DNA of 64,000 bases from Hypericibacter adhaerens (GCF_008728835.1 NZ_CP042582.1:1054001-1118000), one strand, 5' to 3'; counted from the stretch's first letter, positions 50,147 through 61,330 are shown. Translations and numbers: made by a program. The notes: a model not told the origin generated them from the letters alone.

Positions 50147-50161
50147 TTAACAAGATGTTAA
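50147..50161. promoter_or_regulatory. Perfect inverted repeat upstream of the chemosensory operon
   Basis: TTAACA-AGA-TGTTAA (6-bp arms) lies in an A/T-rich block of the 298-bp gap upstream of the first cheW gene. It is a candidate regulator site; the bound factor is unknown. TTAA half-sites in alphaproteobacteria also recall CtrA boxes (TTAA-N7-TTAA), but the spacing here does not fit that consensus on either strand. The rest of the gap shows a GAGAACGG-GCGA-CCGTTCTC hairpin (50203-50222) but no gene. Confidence 0.4.
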
Positions 50162-50313
50162 GGTTATTGGTTCCCTGCGATTCGGCCTGAAAATCCGCAA
50201 GCGAGAACGGGCGACCGTTCTCTCGCGGCGGTCGCGGGCGGCCACGCCGGATCGGCGCAATCCGAGCGAGGGCGGCCGGAGCCGGGGAAGGGGGCCGAGG
50301 GCGGGAAAAGCGC

Positions 50314-50910
50314 CTAGCGCGCCGCGACGGGTGCGCCGGCCGGCAGGAAATCGCGCCCCAGCACGCGGGCCTGCCGCAGCAGCGCCTGGCTCGCGGCATC
50401 GCTCTCGGTCGAGTTGAGCAGCAGCTCGAGCCGCCCGTTCTGCACGCCGCAATAGTCGAGGATGCCCTGGACCAGCTGGGTCTCCATGGCGCCGCGATAG
50501 CCGCGCGGGCCGTCATAGGTTTTGTTCCCGCCGGCAGCGAGGCCGATCAGGAGCCCGTGCTGGAGCGCGAGCCGGCTTTCGTCATAGGCCCAGCCGCGAT
50601 TCCAGACTCGATCGATCCAGCCCTTGAGCATCGCCGGAAAGGACCACCACCAGACCGGAAAGACCATCGCGATCGCCTGATGGCGTTCGACTCGGGCCTG
50701 CTCGGCCAGCACCGCATCGGAATAGCGCTTGGTCGCGTCGTCCCAATCCGGCTCGTCGGGCGGCAGGACCAGGGGATCGAAGCCCTCGGCATAGAGGTCG
50801 GCCAGCTCGCCGCCATGGCCGCTCTCGGCCAGCCCGGCACGAAACTCTCGAGCGACGGCCGCCGTCAGGGAATCGCGGCGCGGATGGCAGAGCACGGTCA
50901 GGACTTGCAT
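50314..50910 (-). CDS. NAD(P)H-dependent oxidoreductase of the flavodoxin-like (NQO/MdaB) fold
   Basis: A 198-residue flavoprotein. N-terminal LTVLCHPRRDSLTAAVAREF is the FMN/FAD phosphate region; AMVFPVWWWSFPAMLKGWID followed by RVWNRGWAYD is the family signature; GLLIGLAAGGNKTYDGPRGY is the third. Family members reduce quinones by two electrons. The gene stands alone between the chemosensory operon and msrB. Confidence 0.92.
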   Translation of the reverse strand: MQVLTVLCHPRRDSLTAAVAREFRAGLAESGHGGELADLYAEGFDPLVLPPDEPDWDDATKRYSDAVLAEQARVERHQAIAMVFPVWWWSFPAMLKGWIDRVWNRGWAYDESRLALQHGLLIGLAAGGNKTYDGPRGYRGAMETQLVQGILDYCGVQNGRLELLLNSTESDAASQALLRQARVLGRDFLPAGAPVAAR

Positions 50911-50940
50911 GCGCGCGGATTCCCTCTCGGTGACGGCCGG

Positions 50941-51369
50941 TTACTTCTTCTTCTCGTCTTTCGGCTCGAAGGTCAAGGAAGCGGAGTTGATGCAGAAGCG
51001 CAGGCCTGTCGGCGCCGGCCCGTCCGGGAACACATGGCCCAGATGCGCCGCGCAGCGCGCGCAATGCACTTCGGTGCGGACCATCATGTGGCTGCGGTCG
51101 ATCTGGGTCTCGACGACGTCCTTGCTCTCGGGCTGGGTGAAGCTCGGCCAGCCGCAGCCGGAATCGAACTTGTCGTCGGATTCGAACAGCAGCTCGCCGC
51201 AGCAGACGCAGCGATAGCGCCCGGTCTCGTGATTGTCCCAGTACGCGCCGGTGAAGGCGCGCTCGGTGCCCTGCTGCCGGGTGACGCGATACTGTTCCGG
51301 CGTCAGCTCCTGGCGCCATTCGGCGTCTGATTTCTGGATCTTCGGGGCCTTGGTGCCGCTCTCGGTCAT
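50941..51369 (-). CDS. msrB: Peptide-methionine (R)-S-oxide reductase
   Basis: MsrB reduces the R-form of methionine sulfoxide in proteins. From ATG 51369, with GGAGG seven bases upstream, it is 142 residues. Two zinc CxxC pairs (CVCCGELLF and [12 protein letters not shown]) and the catalytic Cys in [12 protein letters not shown] are present. [20 protein letters not shown] is also diagnostic. No signal peptide, so cytoplasmic; MsrP at 62093 would cover the periplasm. Confidence 0.96.
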   Translation of the reverse strand: MTESGTKAPKIQKSDAEWRQELTPEQYRVTRQQGTERAFTGAYWDNHETGRYRCVCCGELLFESDDKFDSGCGWPSFTQPESKDVVETQIDRSHMMVRTEVHCARCAAHLGHVFPDGPAPTGLRFCINSASLTFEPKDEKKK

Positions 51370-51392
51370 GATGAACCTCCTCGGGTGCAAGC

Positions 51393-51791
51393 TCAGGACA
51401 GAAGCCGGTCGATCACGCCGACGAGCGCGCCCAGCAGCAGCATGATACAGGCCGCCGCCGCTATCACGAAACCGGGCCCGCGCGTCGCCGGATCGCGGAA
51501 ATAGGCGACGAGGTAGAAAATCCGTCCGGCAACCCAGACCGCGCCCAGCAGCGCCGCCCAGACCGGCGACAGGAACAGGGCGAACAGCCAGAGCGAGGCC
51601 AGGAACGGCACGAGCTGCTCCAGCGTGTTCGCCTGGATGCGCAGGGCACGCTTGAATTCCTCAGGCCCCTCGGTCGAGGGCGCCACGACGCGATGCTTGG
51701 CCCGCATCCGGCTCGCCAGCGCGAAGCTCGCGAGATAGACGAGCAAGGCCGCGATCGTCGCCAGGGCGGGCCATGCGTAGGGGTCAGCCAT
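51393..51791 (-). CDS. MAPEG family membrane protein
   Basis: A 132-residue protein with four predicted membrane helices (about 7-27, 60-80, 85-103 and 110-130). The conserved MAPEG segment is [20 protein letters not shown], followed by [17 protein letters not shown]. Eukaryotic members are membrane glutathione transferases and eicosanoid enzymes; bacterial functions are mostly unknown. Located 23 bp upstream of msrB on the same strand, so it may be part of a thiol or oxidative-stress unit. Confidence 0.9.
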   Translation of the reverse strand: MADPYAWPALATIAALLVYLASFALASRMRAKHRVVAPSTEGPEEFKRALRIQANTLEQLVPFLASLWLFALFLSPVWAALLGAVWVAGRIFYLVAYFRDPATRGPGFVIAAAACIMLLLGALVGVIDRLLS

Positions 51792-51881
51792 CGGATTGCG
51801 CGTTCCTGGGTGGGTTGCCGTGCCCTAGAGATAAGGAGCCGGGTCGCGGTTGCGAGTCACGAGCGGGTGACCCGGCCATGA

Positions 51882-51981
51882 CTCCCCTCCCCCGGAACGG
51901 GGGAGGGCGAGGGAGGGGGCTGCTCGCTGTCGAAGATCGCGCAGCCCCCTTCCCAACCTTCCCCCGAAGACGGGGGAAGGG
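51882..51981. repeat. Inverted pair of REP-like hairpin elements (pair 4)
   Basis: Left copy 51882-51920 (CCCCTCCCCCGGAACGGGGG stem, AGGGCGAGGGAGGGGGCTGC tail). Right copy 51942-51981, inverted (GCAGCCCCCTTCCCAACCTT tail, CCCCCGAAGACGGGGG stem). The left tail is nearly identical to that of the first copy at 2440-2460, including the following CTGCTCG. Confidence 0.75.
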
Positions 51982-52005
51982 ACAATCATTACCTCTACCC
52001 GGCAG

Positions 52006-54252
52006 CTACCGCCGCCCGCGGCCGCGGAACCCGCCGCGCTTCGGCCGCCCGGCCTTCGGTGCGCCGGCGGGTCGGTCCCAGGGGGTGAGGGCGGGCTCGG
52101 CCGCCTTGGGCAGGCGCGCGCGGGGCGTCTTGGCCGGCTCGCCGGCGCGGCCCGCGATCGAGCGCGGGGCGGGCGAGCCGTCGGCGGGGATCTCCAGATC
52201 GATCGCCTCCAGGCGGCGGATCTCGTCGCGCAGCCGGGCCGCTTCCTCGAACTCGAGATCGGCCGCGGCGGTGCGCATGCGCTTCTCGAGATCAGCGAGG
52301 GTCGTCTGCAGGTTATGGCCGATATGGTGGAGCGCGTCCTTGTCGCCGGTCGTGACCGTGACATGGTCGCGCTCATAGACGCTCTCGAGGATGTCGGAGA
52401 TCGACTTCTTCACGGATTCCGGGGTGATGCCGTGCGCCGCGTTCCAGGCGGTCTGCTTGTCGCGGCGGCGCTGCGTCTCCGAGAGGGCCACCTCCATGGA
52501 CTTGGTCATCACGTCGGCATAGAGGATCACGCGGCCTTCGACGTTGCGCGCGGCACGGCCGATGGTCTGGATCAGCGAGGTCTGCGAGCGCAGATAGCCT
52601 TCCTTGTCGGCGTCGAGGATGGCGACCAGCGCGCATTCGGGAATGTCGAGGCCCTCGCGCAGCAGGTTGATGCCGATCAGCACGTCGAAGGCCCCGAGCC
52701 TCAGGTCGCGGATGATCTCGATGCGCTCCAGCGTCTCGACGTCGGAATGGATGTAGCGCACGCGCACGCCGGCCTCGTGCATATATTCCGTCAGGTCCTC
52801 GGCCATGCGCTTGGTCAGGGTCGTGATCAGCACGCGCTGGCCCTTGGCGGCGGCGGCCTTGCATTCGGCGATCACGTCGTCGACCTGGGTCTCGGTCGGG
52901 CGGATGATGCAGGGCGGATCGATCAGGCCGGTCGGGCGGATCACCTGCTCGGCGAAGACGCCATGGGTGCGCTCCATCTCCCAGGGGCCGGGCGTGGCCG
53001 AGACATAGACCGACTGCGGCCGCATCTGGTCCCACTCCTCGAACTTGAGCGGACGGTTGTCGATGCAGGAAGGCAGGCGGAAGCCGTATTCCGAGAGCGT
53101 CGATTTGCGTTGATAGTCGCCGCGGAACATGCCGCCCACCTGGGGCACCGTCACATGGCTTTCGTCGACGATGAGGAGCGCATCGGCGGGGATATATTCG
53201 AACAGGGTGGGCGGCGGCTCGCCGGGCCTGCGGCCGGTCAGGTAGCGGGAATAGTTCTCGATGCCGGCGCAGGAGCCGGTCGCCGCCATCATCTCGATGT
53301 CGAACTGGGTCCGCTGCTCCAGCCGCTGCGCCTCCAGCAGCTTGCCCGATTGGGCGAACTCCTCAAGCCGTAGCTTGAGGTCCACCTTGATCTGCTCGAT
53401 CGCCTGGTTGAGCGTCGGCTTCGGCGTCACATAGTGGCTGTTGGCGTAGATCTTGATCTCGTTGAGCGCTGCCGTGCGCTCGCCGGTCAGGGGATCGAAC
53501 TCGACGATGCTCTCGACCTCGTCGCCGAACAGCGACAGCCGCCAGGCGCGGTCCTCCAGGTGGGCCGGAAAGATCTCGATCGAATCGCCGCGCACGCGGA
53601 AGGCGCCGCGCTGGAAGGCGGCGTCGTTGCGCTTGTACTGGATCTCGACCAGGCGGCGCAGCAGCTCCTGGCGCTGCAGGAACTCGCCCTTCTTGATCGT
53701 GATCGTCATGGTCGAATAGGTCTCGGGCGAGCCGATGCCGTAGATGCAGGAGACCGACGCGACGATCACCACGTCGCGCCGCTCGAACAGCGCCCGCGTC
53801 GCCGAGTGGCGCATGCGGTCGATCTGCTCGTTGATCGAGCTTTCCTTCTCGATATAGGTGTCGGTGCGCGGGACGTAGGCTTCCGGCTGGTAGTAGTCGT
53901 AATAGGAGACGAAATACTCGACCGCGTTCTCCGGGAAGAAGCTCTTCATCTCGCCATAGAGCTGGGCCGCCAGCGTCTTGTTCGGCGCGAGGATCAGGGT
54001 CGGGCGCTGCAGGCGCTGGATCACATGCGCCATGGTGTAGGTCTTGCCCGAGCCGGTGACGCCCAGCAGCACCTGGTCGCGCTCGCCCTGGAGCAGGCCG
54101 TCGCTGAGCTGGGCGATCGCCTGCGGCTGGTCGCCCGCCGGCGCGAAGGGCGAGACGAGCTTGAAGGGCGTGCCGTCGCCGGCCATCGGGCGCTCGAGCA
54201 CGATCGGGTCGGAGCCCGGCGGGGCCCCTTTCACGGAATTCAGCTTGGGCAT
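52006..54252 (-). CDS. uvrB: UvrABC system protein B
   Basis: UvrB is the damage-verifying helicase-like subunit of excision repair. About 748 residues. Walker A is [16 protein letters not shown]; the beta-hairpin region is [20 protein letters not shown]; helicase motifs include [20 protein letters not shown] and [20 protein letters not shown]. The C-terminal UVR motif ([20 protein letters not shown]) interacts with UvrC. A basic, disordered tail of about 60 residues ([11 protein letters not shown] end) extends it beyond typical length. Start 54252 (MPKLNSV) is chosen over 54276; both lack a strong ribosome site. Confidence 0.96.
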   Translation of the reverse strand: MPKLNSVKGAPPGSDPIVLERPMAGDGTPFKLVSPFAPAGDQPQAIAQLSDGLLQGERDQVLLGVTGSGKTYTMAHVIQRLQRPTLILAPNKTLAAQLYGEMKSFFPENAVEYFVSYYDYYQPEAYVPRTDTYIEKESSINEQIDRMRHSATRALFERRDVVIVASVSCIYGIGSPETYSTMTITIKKGEFLQRQELLRRLVEIQYKRNDAAFQRGAFRVRGDSIEIFPAHLEDRAWRLSLFGDEVESIVEFDPLTGERTAALNEIKIYANSHYVTPKPTLNQAIEQIKVDLKLRLEEFAQSGKLLEAQRLEQRTQFDIEMMAATGSCAGIENYSRYLTGRRPGEPPPTLFEYIPADALLIVDESHVTVPQVGGMFRGDYQRKSTLSEYGFRLPSCIDNRPLKFEEWDQMRPQSVYVSATPGPWEMERTHGVFAEQVIRPTGLIDPPCIIRPTETQVDDVIAECKAAAAKGQRVLITTLTKRMAEDLTEYMHEAGVRVRYIHSDVETLERIEIIRDLRLGAFDVLIGINLLREGLDIPECALVAILDADKEGYLRSQTSLIQTIGRAARNVEGRVILYADVMTKSMEVALSETQRRRDKQTAWNAAHGITPESVKKSISDILESVYERDHVTVTTGDKDALHHIGHNLQTTLADLEKRMRTAAADLEFEEAARLRDEIRRLEAIDLEIPADGSPAPRSIAGRAGEPAKTPRARLPKAAEPALTPWDRPAGAPKAGRPKRGGFRGRGRR

Positions 54253-54386
54253 GGCCCCAGATATAGCGAGCGTCACCCGCCCTGGGTAGGGGCGGGGAGG
54301 GAAGACCTTGTCGCGTCCGGGGAGATTGTCAGGGCCTGTCAGGGGGCGGCGGCGAGCGGGGCCTGGCCCCGAGAGCCGGATTCCGC

Positions 54387-54418
54387 AAAAGAAAACCCGG
54401 CCTCTGCGGGAGGCCGGG
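54387..54418 (-). terminator. Intrinsic terminator of the small membrane protein gene
   Basis: On the minus strand, CCCGGCCTC and GAGGCCGGG (54410-54418 with 54396-54404) pair in a 9-bp perfect stem with a five-base loop, followed by TTTTCTTTT (complement of 54387-54395). It ends transcription of the gene at 54475-54720 before uvrB. Confidence 0.88.
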
Positions 54419-54474
54419 AGGGCGGACGGGGCCGCTCTAAGGGGAACCGACTGTCATGAACGGGTCGGACCCTG

Positions 54475-54720
54475 TCACCGGTCCGACTCATCCAGGTGAT
54501 GCGACCAAGCCGGGACTGAAGGCCCCAGCTGGGCCACGCTGACGAGGCCCGGCGGCGGTTTGAGGCCGAGAGACTCGGCCACACGCGGAACCGACAGCAC
54601 GAGCAGCGCCAACAACATGGCGCCCGACATCAGACCGATCCGGATGCTGGCGATCAGCTTGCGGCCCTTGCCGCCTTGGATCGACCCGTTGCCCTGCGCA
54701 AACTTGGCATTACCGCGCAT
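54475..54720 (-). CDS. Small membrane protein, hypothetical
   Basis: An 81-residue protein starting at ATG 54720. It has a basic N-terminus (QGGKGRKLIASIRIG), one hydrophobic segment (about 29-48, GLMSGAMLLALLVLSVP) and a Pro-containing periplasmic-side tail. An intrinsic terminator follows, which supports it being a real gene. No family recognised. The longer in-frame start at 54864 adds low-complexity sequence with no support. Confidence 0.55.
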   Translation of the reverse strand: MRGNAKFAQGNGSIQGGKGRKLIASIRIGLMSGAMLLALLVLSVPRVAESLGLKPPPGLVSVAQLGPSVPAWSHHLDESDR

Positions 54721-55016
54721 CCTGCACCCCCTTAACCCTTCGCATGCATCCCGAAGCGGCCCTCTCGGCCGTCGGGACGATCCAGATATGGTCGCTCGCT
54801 GTGGCGAGACACGTTCCCCAAAGGGGCGTTTCCGTGATTCTTTGCGGCGGAATTGTGGCGCCATCCTTGGCGTCCCGATTCGGCGCCGCGCGTCCTCACC
54901 TCTCGCCGGTCTTCGATGATTGCGCGCAGCGCGGTTGCGGCCCTGTTAAGGGGCGTGGTTAACGCGCGGGATTTTTTCCCAAGCGGTCGATGCCGGCAAA
55001 TTTGGCGCGAATGCGC

Positions 55017-55042
55017 GCGATCTCTCGGCAGCGAGAGATCGC
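55017..55042 (-). terminator. Hairpin downstream of the cytochrome c gene
   Basis: GCGATCTCTCG (55017-55027) and CGAGAGATCGC (55032-55042) form an 11-bp perfect stem with a GCAG loop. No T-run follows directly on the minus strand, so it may be a transcript-end stabiliser or factor-dependent terminator. Confidence 0.45.
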
Positions 55043-55059
55043 ACCTGTCTCGAGTTTCT

Positions 55060-55086
55060 CGCCCCCTCCCGCAAGGGGAGGGGGCG
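55060..55086. repeat. Single REP-like hairpin element
   Basis: GCCCCCTCCCGCAAGGGGAG with the following GGGGC is the same hairpin as in pairs 2 and 7, but no inverted partner is visible nearby. It lies 10 bp beyond the cytochrome c stop. Confidence 0.65.
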
Positions 55087-55095
55087 TGAGCTCTG

Positions 55096-55623
55096 TTACT
55101 GCGGCACCGCGACCGTGAAGTAGGGCGCCGTGGGCTTCTCCTGGGGGCCGAAGGGACCCGGTACCTTGTGCGGGAAGGGCGGGAGCGACTTGAGATAGGC
55201 CACCAGCGCCTTGGCATCGGCGTCCGTGAGCGCGCCATAGGAATGCCAGGGCATGATCGGCGCCAGCTCGCGCCCGTCCGGCCGCACGCCCTTGCGCACC
55301 GCATCGATGATCTCGGCCTCGCTCCAATGGCCGAGACCGGTCTCCTGGTCGGGCGTCAGGTTGGGCGGATAGAACACGCCGAGGCCCGGGATCTCGAAGC
55401 CGAGATCGGAACCGCCCAGCGGATGGGTCAGGTCGGGCTGGGGCGTCATCGCGCCCGGTGTATGGCAACCGCCGCAATCCATGATGGTCGCGAGATAGCG
55501 GCCGCGTTCGACCTTGCTCTCGGCCTGGGCGGCGGTCGCTCCGACCAGACCGAAGCCGGCCAGGCCGAAGGCGAGCGCGAGGATGGCGGCGCGCGCTGGA
55601 AGCTGCGTCTTGATCGTAGGCAT
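55096..55623 (-). CDS. Periplasmic c-type cytochrome
   Basis: A 175-residue protein with a signal peptide (about 1-34; AAILALAFGLAGFGLVG, AQA cleavage). The heme-attachment motif CGGCH is at 50-54, and a methionine in PIMPWHSYGAL is the probable sixth ligand. GRYLATIMDCGGCHTPGAM and YPPNLTPDQETGLGHWSEAE resemble cytochromes that serve as electron-transfer subunits of membrane dehydrogenases. No dehydrogenase gene is adjacent; a DUF305 metal-binding protein gene lies 287 bp upstream on the same strand. Confidence 0.9.
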   Translation of the reverse strand: MPTIKTQLPARAAILALAFGLAGFGLVGATAAQAESKVERGRYLATIMDCGGCHTPGAMTPQPDLTHPLGGSDLGFEIPGLGVFYPPNLTPDQETGLGHWSEAEIIDAVRKGVRPDGRELAPIMPWHSYGALTDADAKALVAYLKSLPPFPHKVPGPFGPQEKPTAPYFTVAVPQ

Positions 55624-55910
55624 GGGTTGGGCCTCTCCCCTGGAGGTGTGACGCCGGCTTCTCAGCCGGCGCGGATCCGGGGTGCGAAGCGGCGACCACA
55701 CGCCGCTGATGAACCCGCCCCCGTTCGTCAGGGGCGTCGTTCTACGGGAGAAAATCCGCGCTTGTCGAGAGGCGATGCACAGGATTCAACGCAGTGCCGC
55801 CATGCGGGGAGAACATCGTTTCACGTCCCCGCTCTGGCGGCAACAATGCACGACATAGATGAAACAATTCCTGCCGTTCTAGAGGCGATCGACCCTGCGT
55901 TTCGCCTCGA

Positions 55911-56615
55911 TCATTGCGCGGCCGGATGGTTCGCCAACCAGTCCTTCATCATGTCCAGCTCCTTCTGCTGCGCCGAGACGATGTTCTGTGCGAGCTGCTT
56001 GATTTGCGGGTCCTTGCCATATTGCAGTACGGCTTGCGCCATCGCGACGGCACCCTCGTGATGCGCGATCATGTGCGCGACGAAGTCGCGATCGGCGTCG
56101 CCGCTGTAAGGCTGGTTCATCGCCCGGTGCATCTGCATCTCGGCCTGCCACAACGCCTGGGATCCCCGAGCGCCATTGCCCATCATGCCGCCGCCCATCA
56201 TGCCGGGGCCGACGCCATAACCTTGCTGGCCCATCATGCCGGGACCCATGCCATACGCCGGTGCGTTCATCGTGCCTGCGCCATAGCCGCAGCCCATGCA
56301 GCCCGGGCCATAGCCGTAGCCCATCATCATGCCGGGCCCGTAGCCATAGCCCATCATTCCCGGCATCCAGCCTTGACGCATCATCGGCATCCCGCCGCCC
56401 GCCATCATCTGTTGCATCACGCCGAACATCTGCTGATGCAGTTCCAGCATCTGTTCCCGCAAATCCTGAAGCTGCTGCTGGGTCTGGTCCTGTTGTGCCG
56501 CTGCCGGTTCGGGGCTTGCGGCCAGGCTGAAGACAAAGGCGAGGATGACGGCGGTGCCGGACAGCCATCCTGCGAATCGATGGATGGCGGCAGGTCTGAT
56601 CGTGTCAAAGTTCAT
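55911..56615 (-). CDS. DUF305 protein with Met/Gly-rich copper-binding-like region
   Basis: A 234-residue exported protein (signal about 1-40). A Gln-rich helical segment (43-62) is followed by a low-complexity Met/Gly/Tyr region (about 63-147) with repeats such as GYGYGPGMM and one CMGC (Cys106/Cys109). The DUF305 domain (150-232) has AEMQMHRAMNQPYSGDADRD and HMIAHHEGAVAMAQ, whose histidines and methionines are thought to bind metal. Family members occur in copper or silver resistance contexts. The inserted Met-rich block is much longer than usual. Its partner is probably the neighbouring cytochrome or extracellular copper handling, unproven. Confidence 0.87.
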   Translation of the reverse strand: MNFDTIRPAAIHRFAGWLSGTAVILAFVFSLAASPEPAAAQQDQTQQQLQDLREQMLELHQQMFGVMQQMMAGGGMPMMRQGWMPGMMGYGYGPGMMMGYGYGPGCMGCGYGAGTMNAPAYGMGPGMMGQQGYGVGPGMMGGGMMGNGARGSQALWQAEMQMHRAMNQPYSGDADRDFVAHMIAHHEGAVAMAQAVLQYGKDPQIKQLAQNIVSAQQKELDMMKDWLANHPAAQ

Positions 56616-56678
56616 GTCGGTCGCTCCTTGATAGGGGTTTCCCGTCCGCGGGCCCCAGGGTCACGGCGGCCACCCTAA

Positions 56679-58786
<2,108 letters not shown>

Positions 58787-59102
58787 GGAGCGTCCGTCCT
58801 CCCGGTGGAAACGGGCGAAAGCGGAGGGGCGGCTTCCACCACCAGGGATCGGGGGTCGGCGAGCCCATGGCCCCTATAGACGGATTCAACGAGGGGCCAG
58901 GTGCGAGGTTCCTGCAGAACCCGCTTCCGATCCGGCCTCGATCTTTCCCTGGGTTCAGAACGCATTGCGGCAAAAGGGCCGGCGGAGTTTTCCCCCTTGC
59001 CACTGCGCCGCACACGCCCGGATGATGAGGGCAACCAAGGGCGGAAGGCTCCGCCAGGGCCGAACCGCCCCTTTTCGTGACGACACAACGCGATCAGGGA
59101 GT
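58787..59102. other. Gene-free stretch between exoD and the EF-G-like gene
   Basis: Upstream region of the EF-G-like gene and of exoD (divergent). It ends in two mutually exclusive hairpins (59039-59075) described separately. No promoter with good -35/-10 match or other element was recognised. Confidence 0.5.
59039..59075 (+). promoter_or_regulatory. Possible attenuator upstream of the EF-G-like gene
   Basis: GGCGGA-AGGC-TCCGCC (59040-59055) forms a small hairpin. The same GGGCGG (59039-59044) can instead pair with CCGCCC (59065-59070), which is followed by CTTTT (59071-59075), giving a terminator-like alternative. The start codon is 28 bp downstream. Confidence 0.3.
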
Positions 59103-61157
59103 ATGGCCATGGGCGAGAAAACGACGGCGGCGCCCCGTTGCGCCGCCTTGGTGGGTCCTTATCTCAGCGGCAAGACGACGCTGCTCGAAAGCCTCCTCTT
59201 CGTCACCGGTGCCGTGTCCAGGAAGGGCACCATCAAGGAAGGCAACACGGTCGGCGACAGCGCACCTGAAGCGCGCGCCCGCAAGATGTCGGTCGAGATC
59301 GCCTCGGCCACGACCGAGTTCCTCGGCGAATCCTGGTGCTTTCTCGATTGTCCCGGCTCCGTCGAGCTCGCCCGCGAAGCGCAGCAGGCGCTCATGGTGG
59401 CCGACGCCGCCATCGTGGTGTGCGAGCCCGAGCCGGCCAAGGCGCTGACCCTGGCGCCGCTGCTGAAATTCCTCGACGACCGCAAGATCCCCCACCTGCT
59501 GTTCGTCAACAAGATGGACATCGCGCCTTATCGCGTGGCCGAGCTGATGGCGGCGCTGCAGGCGGTGTCGGCGCGCCCGCTGGTGCTGCGCCAGGTGCCG
59601 ATCCGGACCGCGGACAAGAACGGCGTCGACCAGATCACGGGCTATGTCGATCTGGTGAGCGAGCGCGCCTATCAGTACAAGCCGGGCCAGCCCTCGGATC
59701 TGATGAAGATGCCGGAGACGGTGCTGGAGCGCGAGCAGACGGCGCGCCGCTCCCTGCTGGAATCGCTGGCCGACTTCGACGATGCGCTGCTCGAGCAGCT
59801 GCTGGAGGACGCGGTGCCCTCCAAGGACAGCATCTATCAGCAGCTGACCAAGGATCTGGCCGCCGACCTGATCGTGCCGGTCTTCCTGGGCGCGGCCGAG
59901 CGCGATCATGGCGTGCGCCGGCTGCTCAAGACGCTGCGCCACGAGGTGCCGGATGTACGCGAGACCGCGAAGCGGCTCGGTATCGCTTCCGACGCAGGCG
60001 ACACCGTCGCGCAGGTGTTCAAGACCTATCATCAGGCCCATACCGGCAAGCTCTCGCTGGCCCGCGTCTGGAGCGGCAAGCTGCAGGACGGGATGACGCT
60101 CTCGGGCCATCGCGTGGGCAGCGTGTCGCGGATGAAGGGCCATGAGCTGGCGAAGCTTGCGGGTGCCGCAGCCGGCGAGGTGGTGGCGCTGGGGCGCATG
60201 GAGGAGGTGGCCGGTGGCGCGTTGCTCTCGGCCTCCGGCAAGGCCAGGACGACCACGCCCTGGCCGGCGAAGCCGGCGCCGCTGTTCTCGCTCGCCATCG
60301 ACACCGAGAACCGCGCCGACGAGGTCAAGCTGACGGCGGCGCTGCACAAGCTGGTCGAGGAAGACGAGGCGCTGTCGGTCGATCAGAATCCCGACACGCA
60401 CGAGCTGGTGCTGTGGGGGCAGGGCGAGATCCATCTGCAGATCGCCATCGATCGGCTCAGGCTCAAATACAACCTGCCGGTCAAGTCGCACCGTCCCCAG
60501 GTCAATTACAAGGAGACCATCCGCAAGGGCACCAAGCAGCATTCCCGCTTCAAGCGCCAGAGCGGCGGCCATGGCCAGTTCGCCGACATCCATGTCGGCA
60601 TCTCGCCCTTGCCGCGCGGCAAGGGCTTCGAGTTCCACGACGAGATCGTGGGCGGTGCCGTCCCGCGCCAATACATCCCCTCGGTCGAGGAAGGGGTGCG
60701 CGAGTATCTCGTGCGCGGGCCGCTGGGCTTTCCGGTGGTCGACCTCGCCGTCACCCTGACCGACGGGCAGTTCCACACGGTTGACAGCTCGGACATGGCC
60801 TTCAAGACCGCCGCCCGCATGGCGATGACCGAGGCCCTGCCCAACTGCGAGCCGGTGCTGCTGGAGCCGATCTATGCCGTCACCGTGACGGTGCCGACGG
60901 AGTTCACCTCGCGCGTCCATGGCCTCATCAGCGGCCGGCGCGGGCAGATCCTGGGCTTCGACGCCAAGGAGGGCTGGTCGGGCTGGGACGAGGTCAGCGC
61001 GCATATGCCGCAGTCGGAGCTGCACGACCTGATCATCGAGCTGCGTTCGCTCACACTCGGCGTCGGGACCTTCGCCTGGAAGTTCGATCACCTGCAGGAG
61101 CTGATCGGGCGAATCGCCGACAAGGTCGTCGAGCAGCGGGTCCAGCCGGCGCATTGA
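59103..61157 (+). CDS. Elongation factor G-like translational GTPase (EF-G2 type)
   Basis: A 684-residue protein of the EF-G superfamily, distinct from canonical FusA of the str operon. G1 is ALVGPYLSGKTTLLESLL; G3 reads FLDCPGSVELAREAQQAL (Asp-Cys-Pro-Gly rather than Asp-Thr-Pro-Gly); G4 is LLFVNKMDI. The EF-G IV domain (about 480-600; VNYKETIRKGTKQHSRFKRQ and GHGQFADIHV) and C-terminal V domain (PIYAVTVTVPTEFTSRVHGL) are complete. Two ATGs (59103, 59109) are possible. Homologues are common in alphaproteobacteria as an 'elongation factor G' paralogue, of unclear role. Confidence 0.9.
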   Translation: MAMGEKTTAAPRCAALVGPYLSGKTTLLESLLFVTGAVSRKGTIKEGNTVGDSAPEARARKMSVEIASATTEFLGESWCFLDCPGSVELAREAQQALMVADAAIVVCEPEPAKALTLAPLLKFLDDRKIPHLLFVNKMDIAPYRVAELMAALQAVSARPLVLRQVPIRTADKNGVDQITGYVDLVSERAYQYKPGQPSDLMKMPETVLEREQTARRSLLESLADFDDALLEQLLEDAVPSKDSIYQQLTKDLAADLIVPVFLGAAERDHGVRRLLKTLRHEVPDVRETAKRLGIASDAGDTVAQVFKTYHQAHTGKLSLARVWSGKLQDGMTLSGHRVGSVSRMKGHELAKLAGAAAGEVVALGRMEEVAGGALLSASGKARTTTPWPAKPAPLFSLAIDTENRADEVKLTAALHKLVEEDEALSVDQNPDTHELVLWGQGEIHLQIAIDRLRLKYNLPVKSHRPQVNYKETIRKGTKQHSRFKRQSGGHGQFADIHVGISPLPRGKGFEFHDEIVGGAVPRQYIPSVEEGVREYLVRGPLGFPVVDLAVTLTDGQFHTVDSSDMAFKTAARMAMTEALPNCEPVLLEPIYAVTVTVPTEFTSRVHGLISGRRGQILGFDAKEGWSGWDEVSAHMPQSELHDLIIELRSLTLGVGTFAWKFDHLQELIGRIADKVVEQRVQPAH

Positions 61158-61231
61158 GCGGCGACGGCCCGCCGGCCCGGGAGTTTTCGCCGTCGGCGCC
61201 TGTCACAGTTTGGAAATGATCCAGATCGGGC

Positions 61232-61259
61232 TTGAAGGTCCGATTCAGGCGTCTATAAA
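61232..61259 (+). promoter_or_regulatory. Predicted promoter of dps (-35 TTGAAG, -10 TATAAA)
   Basis: TTGAAG at 61232-61237 and TATAAA at 61254-61259 have 16-bp spacing, 71 bp upstream of the dps ATG. Good sigma-70-like hexamers for this G/C-rich genome. No OxyR-like site was identified with confidence. Confidence 0.6.
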
Positions 61260-61330
61260 CTCGGCCGCGGCCCGCAACGGGCCGCCGGACCGGATGCCAT
61301 CGATTTTGAACCGTTGGGGGAGACAAGGAC

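Larger units (their letters stand above)
54721..55095. other. Gene-free stretch between the small membrane protein and cytochrome c genes
   Basis: It contains a strong hairpin (55017-55042) and a single REP-like element (55060-55086) just past the cytochrome c stop codon. The remainder is presumably promoter for the small membrane protein gene, but no clear -35/-10 pair was found. Confidence 0.5.

Noticed and set aside
50147-50161. Inverted repeat considered as a CtrA box
   Set aside because: CtrA sites are TTAA-N7-TTAA; here the half-sites TTAACA and TGTTAA have an inverted arrangement with 3-bp spacing.
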